DNA of 64,000 nt from JASHUC01 sp035606175. GTDB lineage: Bacteria > Pseudomonadota > Gammaproteobacteria > Steroidobacterales > Steroidobacteraceae. The number at the start of each line of letters is the position of its first letter. The stretch's first letter is position 1. Made by a program: the position numbers and the translations under genes. This document shows positions 8,330-15,883 of the stretch, piece after piece. Location: NCBI GenBank assembly GCA_035606175.1, contig DATNFW010000033.1:1-64000 (forward strand), in the 5' to 3' direction. The notes beneath the pieces were generated by a model. That model did no database searches, was not told the origin of the DNA, and saw only the letters and a list, made by a program, of their open reading frames with translations.

Positions 8330-8367
8330 CGGCCGGCTCAGCGTTCGGCTGAACGGCCGGCTCAGCG
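8330..8367. repeat. Pair of 14-bp direct repeats at the end of the YbhB-type gene
   Basis: CGGCCGGCTCAGCG occurs at 8330-8343 and again at 8354-8367, separated by 10 nt. The second copy contains the TGA stop of the minus-strand YbhB-type gene. The interval can also fold, with CAGC and GCTG arms around GTTCG, so it may act as a weak terminator for that gene. No T-tract follows. Confidence 0.4.
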
Positions 8368-8997
8368 GCCGTAGAGTCCCATCAGCTGTGCCTTTCCGAG
8401 CGCAGTCGCGTTCGCATAGGACGAGATGATGGTTGCGGTCGCATCCGCAGGGACGTTGAGCCTTGTGACCGGCATCGCATACAGCCGGAAGAAATAGCGG
8501 TGCGCCTTGCCTGGCGGGGGACATGGCCCGCCGTAGCCCTCGTTGCCGAAATCCGAGCGCGCCTGGACGGTGCCCGCCGGCATGAGTTTTTTGTGCACAT
8601 CGCCCGCATTCGCAGGCAGCGAGGTCGCGCTCGCCGGAATGTCATAGGCGATCCAATGCCAGAAGCCTTCGGCTCCCGGAGCATCGGGGTCGTGCATCAG
8701 CAGAATGTAGCTTTGCGTGCCGTCCGGCGGATTGCGCCATTCGAGCGCCGGCGAGATGTTCCGGCCGCCGCAGCGTGTATTCGCCTCGGTGCGGCGCAGG
8801 GCGCCGCCATCCGAGAAATCCGGACTGGTCAGCATGAAATGCGCGGCGGTCTTGCCGCCCGCGACGCTCGCGGGCGGAACATCCGGTTGGGGCGCTGCGC
8901 GCGTTTGCGCAAGGGAAGAGGGCTCGCCTGCGAGCGCGGCCGCCGCGGCGAGGACGAGACCGAAGGCGATCACGCTCGAGAAACTTCGCTGGCGCAT
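8362..8997 (-). CDS. YbhB/YbcL-type (PEBP/Raf-kinase-inhibitor-like) periplasmic protein
   Basis: A 211-residue protein of the phosphatidylethanolamine-binding-protein fold. A signal peptide occupies about residues 1-24 (SSVIAFGLVLAAAAALA). Family signatures are NISPALEWRNPPDGTQSY, LLMHDPDAP and FWHWIAYDIP, and the late YGGPCPPPGKAHRYFFRLYA. Bacterial members bind small anionic ligands; their role is mostly unknown. The start at ATG 8997 has a GGAGAGG site just upstream. The gene is divergent from the ATP-grasp gene at 9150. Confidence 0.9.
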   Translation of the reverse strand: MRQRSFSSVIAFGLVLAAAAALAGEPSSLAQTRAAPQPDVPPASVAGGKTAAHFMLTSPDFSDGGALRRTEANTRCGGRNISPALEWRNPPDGTQSYILLMHDPDAPGAEGFWHWIAYDIPASATSLPANAGDVHKKLMPAGTVQARSDFGNEGYGGPCPPPGKAHRYFFRLYAMPVTRLNVPADATATIISSYANATALGKAQLMGLYGR

Positions 8998-9149
8998 AGC
9001 ACCTCTCCGGGATGGAAGGCGAATGGTGCCCGCAACCTGCACCGCCCGCAAACTCGAAGGCAATCGCGGGCGATCGGACTGCGTAGCGCTCCTTGCGCAA
9101 CTCGCCATCGCGCTCCATCTGATGCATAGTCGATCACGAGGTACGAAAC

Positions 9150-10448
9150 TTGAATTCCGAGCGGCGCAAGTTCCTGTTCGTGTCCTTCACGGGACTGGTG
9201 AGCGACATCGCCTGGCAGGTCGTCAAGGAGGGGCACGAGGTCCGCTATTACATCCGCGACGAGAAGGATCGGGACATCGCCGACGGCTTCGTGCCGAAGG
9301 TCTCGGACTGGAAACGCGAGGTCGAGTGGGCGGACGTGGTCGTATTCGACGACACGCTCGGCCAGGGCACGATCGCGGAGAAACTGCGCTCAGAGGGCAA
9401 GCGCGTCGTCGGCGGGACCGCTTACACGGACCGGCTCGAGGACGACCGCTCCTTCGGACAGGAGGAGCTCAAGCGGGCCGGCATCAACATCCTGCCGTAT
9501 CGGGAGTGCGGCGACTTCGACGAGGCGATCGCCTACGTCCGGTCGAATCCCGAGCGCTATGTGATCAAGCCCTCGGGAGCTGCGGGAAACCTCAAGCGGC
9601 GGCTCTTCGTCGGGGACGAGGAGGACGGCGAGGATGTGATCCGCATGCTCGAGGCCTACAAGAAATCTTTTCCCGACGAGATCAAGAGCTTTCAGCTGCA
9701 GCGGCGCGTGACGGGCGTGGAGGTCGCGGTCGGCGCGTTCTTCAGCGGCAAGGAGTTCATCTACCCGATCAACGTCAACTTCGAGCACAAGAAGCTCTTT
9801 CCGGGGAACATCGGCCCATCGACCGGGGAGATGGGCACCTCGATGTTCTGGAGCGGGCCGAACCGACTCTTCAATCAGACGTTGAAGAAGATGGAGCCGA
9901 GGCTCGCGGAGGAGGGCTACGTCGGGTACATCGATCTCAATTGCATCGTGAACGGCAACGGCATCTTTCCGCTCGAGTTCACAGCGCGGTTCGGCTACCC
10001 GACCATCAGCATCCAGCAGGAAGGGATGAACACGCCGATCGGCCAGTTCCTGTACGACCTCGCCTCCGGAGCGAGCCCGAAGCTCAAGGTCAAGAGCGGC
10101 TTTCAAATCGGTGTGCGGATCGTCGTCTCCCCGTTCCCCTTCGACGACGATGCGACGTTTCTCTCGGTATCGAAGAACGCCGCGATCCTGTTCAAAAAGG
10201 GCATCCCGGAGGAAGTGCACATCGAGGACGTGAAGCAGGTGAACGGACAGTGGTACGTCGCCGGCACCTCTGGCGTCGTCCTCATCGTGTGCGGCCTCGG
10301 CCAGACGATGCGGCAGGCTCAGGCACAGGCCTACTCGCGCATTCGCAATATCATGATCCCCGACATGTACTACCGCGACGACATCGGCGAGCGATGGTTC
10401 GAGGATCACGACAAGCTGCACACATGGGGCTACCTGCGCGAGGTCTGA
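9150..10448 (+). CDS. PurD-like ATP-grasp ligase
   Basis: A 432-residue ATP-grasp protein. The opening Rossmann-like half starts RRKFLFVSFTGLVSDIAW and lacks the GxGGREHAL loop of true PurD. The ATP-grasp half shows RYVIKPSGAAGN, IGPSTGEMGT and the metal-binding LEFTARFGYPT, all similar to phosphoribosylamine-glycine ligase. The family joins a carboxylate to an amine or similar nucleophile using ATP through an acyl-phosphate. Because the ligand-binding N-terminus differs, the substrate may not be phosphoribosylamine. The start is TTG 9150 with GAGGTA upstream. A methyltransferase gene overlaps its 3' end by 25 nt, suggesting two steps on one product. Confidence 0.75.
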   Translation: MNSERRKFLFVSFTGLVSDIAWQVVKEGHEVRYYIRDEKDRDIADGFVPKVSDWKREVEWADVVVFDDTLGQGTIAEKLRSEGKRVVGGTAYTDRLEDDRSFGQEELKRAGINILPYRECGDFDEAIAYVRSNPERYVIKPSGAAGNLKRRLFVGDEEDGEDVIRMLEAYKKSFPDEIKSFQLQRRVTGVEVAVGAFFSGKEFIYPINVNFEHKKLFPGNIGPSTGEMGTSMFWSGPNRLFNQTLKKMEPRLAEEGYVGYIDLNCIVNGNGIFPLEFTARFGYPTISIQQEGMNTPIGQFLYDLASGASPKLKVKSGFQIGVRIVVSPFPFDDDATFLSVSKNAAILFKKGIPEEVHIEDVKQVNGQWYVAGTSGVVLIVCGLGQTMRQAQAQAYSRIRNIMIPDMYYRDDIGERWFEDHDKLHTWGYLREV

Positions 10449-11101
10449 CATCGGCCGCCGGCCGCAGTGCGAGGGGCAGCAGCGCCACGAGCAGCGGTGG
10501 GGCGGGCAGCGGCGCGGCGGGCCGCTTCGACCGCGAGTATTACCGGCGCTTCTATCTGGACCCACGCACGGCGGTGACCTCCCCATTCGAGGCGCGCGCC
10601 CGCGCACGGCTCATTGCGGCATTCGCGGATCTGGCGGGAGTTCCGGTCGGGCGCATTCTCGATGCCGGCTGCGGAATCGGGCGGCTGAAGCGGCCGCTCC
10701 TCGAGCGCTTTCCGCGCGCCGAATACGTCGGCCTCGAGGTGAGCGAATACCTCTGCCGGCGCTACGGCTGGGAGCGTTGCGGGATCGAGGACTATCGCTC
10801 GACCGTGCGGTTCGATCTCGTCATCTGCTACGACGTGCTGCAGTATCTCGAAGAAGCGCCTGCGGCCCGCGCGCTCGCGAATCTCGCCGAAGTCACGCGC
10901 GGGGCGCTGTATTTCAGCGCGCTGACGCTCGCGGATTGGCGCGATAACTGCGACCGGCGGCGCACCGATCGTGACGTCATCATGAGAAGCGGGGAGTGGT
11001 ATCGCGCACGCCTGCGCCGCTCCTTCCGCGAGGTCGGCGCGGGATTGTGGCTGCGGCGCGGAGCCCCTTTCGTACTCTGGGAGCTCGAGCGCTGCCTCTG
11101 A
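10424..11101 (+). CDS. Class I SAM-dependent methyltransferase
   Basis: About 225 residues. Motif I is ILDAGCGIGRLKRPLL, followed by the acidic end of strand 2 in YVGLEVSEYL and the motif IV region FDLVICYDVLQYLEE. Together these mark a seven-strand methyltransferase. The first 25 residues are Gly/Ser/Ala-rich and probably disordered. ATG 10424 lies inside the ATP-grasp gene; no other ATG, GTG or TTG fits before the domain, so the overlap is probably real and the two genes coupled. The substrate is unknown but is likely the product or partner of the ATP-grasp enzyme. Confidence 0.75.
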   Translation: MGLPARGLTSAAGRSARGSSATSSGGAGSGAAGRFDREYYRRFYLDPRTAVTSPFEARARARLIAAFADLAGVPVGRILDAGCGIGRLKRPLLERFPRAEYVGLEVSEYLCRRYGWERCGIEDYRSTVRFDLVICYDVLQYLEEAPAARALANLAEVTRGALYFSALTLADWRDNCDRRRTDRDVIMRSGEWYRARLRRSFREVGAGLWLRRGAPFVLWELERCL

Positions 11102-11104
11102 GAG

Positions 11105-11151
11105 GCTTCACGCACGGCGCGGAGCGAGTGGCCGCGCGCCGCGCGTGAAGC
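11105..11151. terminator. Inverted repeat between convergent genes, possible bidirectional terminator
   Basis: GCTTCACGC at 11105-11113 and its perfect complement GCGTGAAGC at 11143-11151 enclose a GC-rich inner part that can pair further (GCGCGG with CCGCGC). It lies between the methyltransferase stop and the hsp20 stop, the right place to end both transcripts. There is no clear T-tract, so it may work only as a stabilising 3' hairpin. Confidence 0.5.
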
Positions 11152-11158
11152 GCGGCGC

Positions 11159-11902
11159 TCAGGCCCGCGACTGTCCCCCCTCGATCTGAATGCGCCGGCG
11201 CTGCGGCTGCTCGAGCGGAACCTTCACTTCGAGCACGCCGTTGTGCATGCTCGCCTTCGCGCTTTCGACGCGCGCGCCCTCGGGCAGCGGGATCAGCCGG
11301 TAGAAGCTGCCGTAGGTGCGCTCGGTGCGGCGATAGCCCTGCTCGTCGTCTTCGCGCTGCTCCGAGCGCTCACCCGAGATCGCAATCCCATCCTCGGTCG
11401 CTTCGAGCTGTATGTCTTCCTGCTTGATGCCCGGCAGATCGACATGAATGACGAGCTCATCGTCGCGCTGGCGCACCTCGATCTGCGGTGTCCACAACGT
11501 ACGCGCGTAGCGGGGCTCGGCGCCCGATGTGCCGCCTGCACGCCCCGCCGCGATCCCGCCGCCGAAGAATGCGTCCATCAACCGGTCCATCTCCCGCGAG
11601 ATCTGCCACAGGCTCGCAAAGGGGCTCTGCTCGAGGTCGGTTGAGAAGGGGCTCATCCAGCGCTGGGAGCTCGTGAGCGCCTGGCCGCGTCCTTGGCCGC
11701 GGCTCTGACTCGTGCCGCTCGAGCCAGTCGTCCCGCTAGCGCCGCTCGTTCCGCTTGCGCTACTCGTGCCGCTTTTGCCTCCTGTACCTGCCGGGCCGCT
11801 TCCGCCGCTCGACCCGCTTGCGCCGCCCCGTGCCGTCTGGCCGCCGTCGCCCGATTGCTGGCCCGTGCGCTGACCGTTCGTCGAACCCGTTTCCGTTGCC
11901 AT
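11159..11902 (-). CDS. Hsp20/alpha-crystallin small heat-shock protein with Gly/Ser-rich N-terminal extension
   Basis: A 247-residue holdase-type chaperone. The alpha-crystallin domain (about residues 135-235) shows TPQIEVRQRDDELVIHVDLP, IAISGER, and the closing HNGVLEVKVPL strand. Before it are about 80 residues of low-complexity Gly, Ser, Thr and Gln, including many GTSGASG-like steps, followed by a conventional helix (ASLWQISREMDRLMDAFF). Usual bacterial Hsp20 proteins are 140-170 residues, so the tail is an addition. The domain call is firm; the tail is inferred to be disordered. It stands alone, convergent with the methyltransferase. Confidence 0.92.
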   Translation of the reverse strand: MATETGSTNGQRTGQQSGDGGQTARGGASGSSGGSGPAGTGGKSGTSSASGTSGASGTTGSSGTSQSRGQGRGQALTSSQRWMSPFSTDLEQSPFASLWQISREMDRLMDAFFGGGIAAGRAGGTSGAEPRYARTLWTPQIEVRQRDDELVIHVDLPGIKQEDIQLEATEDGIAISGERSEQREDDEQGYRRTERTYGSFYRLIPLPEGARVESAKASMHNGVLEVKVPLEQPQRRRIQIEGGQSRA

Positions 11903-12024
11903 GTGCGTCTCCTTTCATTGAACATGGAGCGCCCAAGCGCCCCTCACGCGGGCGGCGCGACGCAATTTCGATGCCGCAGGCGCAAGCAACTCGCGGCGCC
12001 GGGCGCCGCGTACAATGGCGCTTC

Positions 12025-12384
12025 ATGAGACTCAAAGGCCCGATCGAGTGCCGTCGTACTGCCGCGGCGTGTGTCACGCTCGTCGGCCAAACCGAGCTCG
12101 GCGAGCGAGCGTATCTCACCCTCGCCACGCCCGCGCCGGCCGATCTGCCGGCCCGAATCGATGACGGAGCCGTAGAGTTGCTCGAGGGCGGGCGCTGCCG
12201 CATTTCGATGCCGGGGCGCGAGTGGGACCTCGATGCGCAGCAGGCGCTGCTACACCGGGACGTTTCAGCGCAGTTCTACGCCGCGCTGCCGCCGCGGCGC
12301 GTTCCGCTCATGAAGCGGGTGTTCTTCGGACTCGTGCTTGCAATTGCGGAGAGTCCCGTCGGTCGGGGCTGGCTCGCGCGCTGA
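12025..12384 (+). CDS. Hypothetical protein, 119 residues
   Basis: I do not recognise a family. The protein begins MRLKGPIECRRTAAACVTLV and ends with a moderately hydrophobic segment (FFGLVLAIAESPVGRGWL). The frame is open and uses GC-rich third positions like its neighbours. ATG 12025 was chosen because further upstream is the divergent hsp20 5' region. The gene is convergent with the glycosyltransferase that ends at 12455. Confidence 0.5.
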   Translation: MRLKGPIECRRTAAACVTLVGQTELGERAYLTLATPAPADLPARIDDGAVELLEGGRCRISMPGREWDLDAQQALLHRDVSAQFYAALPPRRVPLMKRVFFGLVLAIAESPVGRGWLAR

Positions 12385-12454
12385 CCCGAACGCGAACGCT
12401 GAGCTCGCGCTGCCGGGCATCGGCCGGTGTCCGGCCGCGCGATTGCGCAATCGC

Positions 12455-13606
12455 TCAGCGCGGATTGCCGAGCTCGGCCACGGCGCCGGCTCCGACGGTG
12501 GCAATGGGCTCGCGACGCCGCGCGCCCGCAAGCGCTGCGTACGCAGCGAGCTGACTCTGGAAGACGCGGTCCCAGGTGAAGCGGCGCAGCACCTGCGCGC
12601 GGGCAGCAGCACCGAGGGCGTGCCGGTCGCATCGATAAAGGAACTCGATCGCCTCGGCCATCCCGCCGGCGCTCGGTTCGGCGAGCACACCGACGCCGTC
12701 ATCGATCAATTCCGGTAGCGCACCCCCGCGCGCCGCGACGACGGGACGGCCGCAAGCCATCGCCTCGAGGATCACGAGTCCGAAAGTCTCGCGAGTACCG
12801 GCGTGCACCAGCGCGTCGCTCGAGGCGATCCATTGCGCGAGCTCCGTACTGTCGGCGCGGTACGGCAGGACGGTCACGTTCGCGGCGAGCCGTGCGCGCG
12901 CATACCCGCCGATGAGCAACAAATGATACGGACGACCGAGCCGCTCGAAGGCCTCTAACAGCATCGGGATGTTCTTCTCCTCACTGAAGCGGCCGGCGTA
13001 AACGAGGACGCGTGCATCGCGTGGTACGCCGATCCGCTCGCGCAAGTCCGGGAGCGCCTTCTCGGGATTGAAGATCTCCGCATCGACGCCGAGTGGCTGA
13101 TGCAGCACGCGCGGCACGCCGATGTCGAGGAGAAAGCGGCATGCGAGCCGGCTCGGTGCGAATACGGCGTCGAAGCGCTCGTACAGCCAGCGCACGTACC
13201 GCTGCGCCGCCCGCTCGATGTGCACTCCCATGCGCTGCCGCAGGATGTGCGGCAGGCTCGAATGATAGAACGCTGCAACCGGAATGCCGCGCCGCTCCGC
13301 GACGCTTGCGCCGCACCAAGCCGGATGAAACGCATCGCCCGCCTCGATCACATCGGGCTCGAGCCGTTCGAGCATTCTGCGCCAGCGTCGCGGATTGAGG
13401 GGCAGACGGTAATCGCACGTGCCCGGCATGCGTTTGCCCGGCAGCAGGCACACTCCGCCGGGCTCGAAGTGCTCGCGCTCGCCGGGCACCACGATCGAAT
13501 GCCGCCAGCTCGCGTGCGCCGCGAGCCAGGCGTGCTTTGCGTGCAGGTAGCGTTTGACTCCACCGCTCGTCGGCGAATAGAAAAGTGTGGTGTCGACGAG
13601 GTGCAT
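12455..13606 (-). CDS. GT4-family glycosyltransferase
   Basis: A 383-residue GT-B glycosyltransferase. The acceptor half opens MHLVDTTLFYSPTSGGVKRY and includes DVIEAGDAFHPAWCG. The donor half shows VLVYAGRFSEEKNIPMLLEA and the E-x7-E motif in ETFGLVILEAMACGRPVVAA. It has no signal peptide. This pattern is close to glycosyltransferases annotated as alpha-mannosyl- or digalactosyl-transferase-like, but specificity cannot be set by eye. ATG 13606 was chosen because the long upstream open frame is basic low-complexity sequence antisense to the next gene. A 194-bp divergent gap separates it from the gene at 13801. Confidence 0.87.
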   Translation of the reverse strand: MHLVDTTLFYSPTSGGVKRYLHAKHAWLAAHASWRHSIVVPGEREHFEPGGVCLLPGKRMPGTCDYRLPLNPRRWRRMLERLEPDVIEAGDAFHPAWCGASVAERRGIPVAAFYHSSLPHILRQRMGVHIERAAQRYVRWLYERFDAVFAPSRLACRFLLDIGVPRVLHQPLGVDAEIFNPEKALPDLRERIGVPRDARVLVYAGRFSEEKNIPMLLEAFERLGRPYHLLLIGGYARARLAANVTVLPYRADSTELAQWIASSDALVHAGTRETFGLVILEAMACGRPVVAARGGALPELIDDGVGVLAEPSAGGMAEAIEFLYRCDRHALGAAARAQVLRRFTWDRVFQSQLAAYAALAGARRREPIATVGAGAVAELGNPR

Positions 13607-13800
13607 GGGCGATCGAGAGAACCGCGGATCGGGCGCCCGCAGCAAGCACCGCTCCCGGCCGGCCGAGCTCGCGATCAAAGTGCGCCGTCGCCCATACCCC
13701 GCGTGGTAAGATGCAACGCGAAGCCGCGTGAGAAGAGCTCCTCGATGGCCGGACACGCGAGCTCGCCAGAAGCAGTCTCGAGAAAGCGAAGGGTCGCGCA

Positions 13801-14382
13801 ATGTCGATGGAAGGCCGCTCTGAATCCGACTCTCCATCCATTGCCCCGGCGGTCGCCGCGCAGGCGGGGGCGAAGCGCCGCAGCTCGCGGATGCTCGAGA
13901 ACTATCTCGGCGACATCGAATACCTGTTGCGCGAGCAGCGCTTCGCGGAGGCGGCACCGCTCGCTCTGGCGCTCCCGCACATTTGCGCGGCGCTCGCGCA
14001 TGCCGATCTCGCGAGCTCGCGCGCTGCGTATCTCGAGTGGTGCGAGACCTGGGTGCGTCCCCGCGAGGACGACACTTCGCTTGCCACGCCGAGTGCCGCG
14101 GACCTCGCGCGGCTCGCGGAGCTGCACGGCATCGAGCCCGAGCTGGCGTCGCGATCGGGTGTGCCCGTGCTCTCGCTGCGCCTGCTGCGGTTGCGGCGCC
14201 TCGCCCGCGCCGCACCCCAGCGCCGGCGCGGCACGGTACCCGCGGCGAGCGATGCGCGTGAGGAAGCCGCGCGCGAGGCTTGTGTCGCGCTCACCGAGGC
14301 GTTGCGGCGCTGGTATCAGGAATGCGGTGCCCGCAACGCCCTCGTGCAGGCCAATCTCGCCCGACTCGCCGTGCTGCGCTGA
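13801..14382 (+). CDS. Hypothetical protein, 193 residues
   Basis: Not recognised. It is a soluble, mainly helical protein. The central part (residues 30-100) reads LENYLGDIEYLLREQRFAEA with regularly spaced Leu and Ala, and the C-terminus is a long Arg/Ala helix ending ALVQANLARLAVLR. No signal peptide or membrane segment. It sits upstream of two tandem nucleotide-carrier genes on the same strand with an 84-nt gap, so it may share their transcript. Confidence 0.5.
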   Translation: MSMEGRSESDSPSIAPAVAAQAGAKRRSSRMLENYLGDIEYLLREQRFAEAAPLALALPHICAALAHADLASSRAAYLEWCETWVRPREDDTSLATPSAADLARLAELHGIEPELASRSGVPVLSLRLLRLRRLARAAPQRRRGTVPAASDAREEAAREACVALTEALRRWYQECGARNALVQANLARLAVLR

Positions 14383-14466
14383 TCGAGGCGAGCCGCGGCG
14401 GCGCGGGGCCGTCGGCGCGCGCCCGATGCGCGGGTCCTTGTTGATCGATCAACTGCGCCCGATTCC

Positions 14467-15819
14467 ATGCAGAGCGCCAAGCCACGTTCGTTGCGGCTCG
14501 GCGCGCGGCTGATCCGCGCCGCCCGAGTCGAGCCGCGCGAGCGCAGGGCGGTGGCGCTCGCATTTGCCTGCTACTTCGTGCTCTTCGCGAGCTACTACAT
14601 TCTGCGCCCGGTGCGCGACACGATCGCGACGGACTTCGGAGTGAACGAGCTGCCGCTCCTGTTCGCAGGGACATTCGTCGGCTCACTCATCGCCTCTCCG
14701 CTCTACGCCGCTGCCGCCGCGCGCTTTCCCCTGCAGCGGCTGCTGCCCGGCGTTTTCTGGTTCTGGCTCCTCAACGTGCTTCTCTTCGATGCGCTGCTTG
14801 CGGCCTATCCCGCGAGCCGGCTCGTCGCGGCCGCGTACTTCGTGTGGTTCAGTGTCGTCAATCTGTTCATGGTTTCGGTGTTCTGGAGCCTGATGGCGGA
14901 CTCGTTCTCGCCGGACCAGTCCGCACGGCTTTTCCCGCTCTTTGCCGCGGGCGGGGAGCTCGGCGCGATCGCCGGGCCCCTGGTGACCCGTCTGGCCGTG
15001 CATGCGATCGGCCTCGGCGGATTGCTGCTCGTCGCCGCGGGCGGCTTCCTCGTCGTGATCTTGCTCATACATCTGCTGATGCACGAGAAGGCATCGCTGC
15101 GGCAAAGCGGGGAAGCGCAGCGCTCGACGCTCGACCACGCGCTGCCCGGAAATCCCTTCGAGGGGTTCGGGGAGGTCCTGAAGTCCGCCTATTCGCGCAA
15201 TCAGGCGGCGTTCATGTTCCTCATGACGTGGGTCGCAACCGTCGCTTACTTCTTCCAGACCGAGATCATTGCATCGAGCGTAAGCGGGGTGGCCGGTCGG
15301 GCCGTGGCGGTCGCGGACATCGCGCTCGCGGTCAACATCTGCTCGGCCGTGATCCTGATCGGCGGGCTCGGCCGATTCATTCAGCGCTTCGGTGTGACTG
15401 CAAGTCTCGTTGCCACGCCCGTCATCATGATGGCTGCGTTCGTCGTGGTAGCCCTCTCCCCGACCCTGTTCATGATCCAGGCGATACAGGTCGTGCGGAG
15501 TGTCACGCAGTTTGCGGTGGCGCGGCCCAGCCGCGAAATCTGCTTCACGGTGGTCGAGCAAAGCCGGCGCTACAAGGGCAAGAACGTCATCGATACCGTG
15601 GTGTATCGCCTCGGGGATGTCACCTCCGCCTGGTTTCAGGCGGGGCTGCGCGCGGCCGGATTGCACATTACGGGCGCGTCCATGGTCGGGATCGGCGCAA
15701 GCCTCGTCTGGGGCGCCGTCGCGCTCGCCCTCGGGCGGCGCTACGAGGCGAGACGCGCGGGAGCGTACCGGGCGCTCGAGCAGGGGGCGCCTTCTCCCCC
15801 GCCTGCGAGTTGGCTATAG
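14467..15819 (+). CDS. ATP/ADP-translocase-like (NTP/NDP exchange) membrane carrier, copy 1
   Basis: A 450-residue polytopic membrane protein with about 12 helices, similar to the nucleotide-translocase/MFS group (COG3202 pattern). Characteristic stretches are YYILRPVRDTIATDFG in helix 1-2, FWSLMADSFSPDQSARLFPL in the central loop, and the late YKGKNVIDTVVYRLGD. Chlamydial and rickettsial members swap host ATP for ADP; the free-living homologues have no settled substrate. The next gene is a clear paralogue (matching RPVRD, FWSxMAD, KNVIDTVVYR), so this is a local duplication. Both should lie in the inner membrane. Confidence 0.75.
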   Translation: MQSAKPRSLRLGARLIRAARVEPRERRAVALAFACYFVLFASYYILRPVRDTIATDFGVNELPLLFAGTFVGSLIASPLYAAAAARFPLQRLLPGVFWFWLLNVLLFDALLAAYPASRLVAAAYFVWFSVVNLFMVSVFWSLMADSFSPDQSARLFPLFAAGGELGAIAGPLVTRLAVHAIGLGGLLLVAAGGFLVVILLIHLLMHEKASLRQSGEAQRSTLDHALPGNPFEGFGEVLKSAYSRNQAAFMFLMTWVATVAYFFQTEIIASSVSGVAGRAVAVADIALAVNICSAVILIGGLGRFIQRFGVTASLVATPVIMMAAFVVVALSPTLFMIQAIQVVRSVTQFAVARPSREICFTVVEQSRRYKGKNVIDTVVYRLGDVTSAWFQAGLRAAGLHITGASMVGIGASLVWGAVALALGRRYEARRAGAYRALEQGAPSPPPASWL

Positions 15820-15883
15820 TCCGGCGGCCCGGCGCAGCTCCGCGCCCCCGGTGCCGATAGCAGCACCTCGAGAGGATTCCCGG

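Noticed and set aside
8717..10423. The long upstream extension of the methyltransferase frame
   Set aside because: It runs antisense or out of frame through the YbhB-type and ATP-grasp genes; the methyltransferase domain starts only after 10424.
11650..11900. Short repeats in the hsp20 5' region as a CRISPR-like array
   Set aside because: The repeats are codon-level Gly/Ser/Thr runs inside a coding frame, with no constant spacer length.
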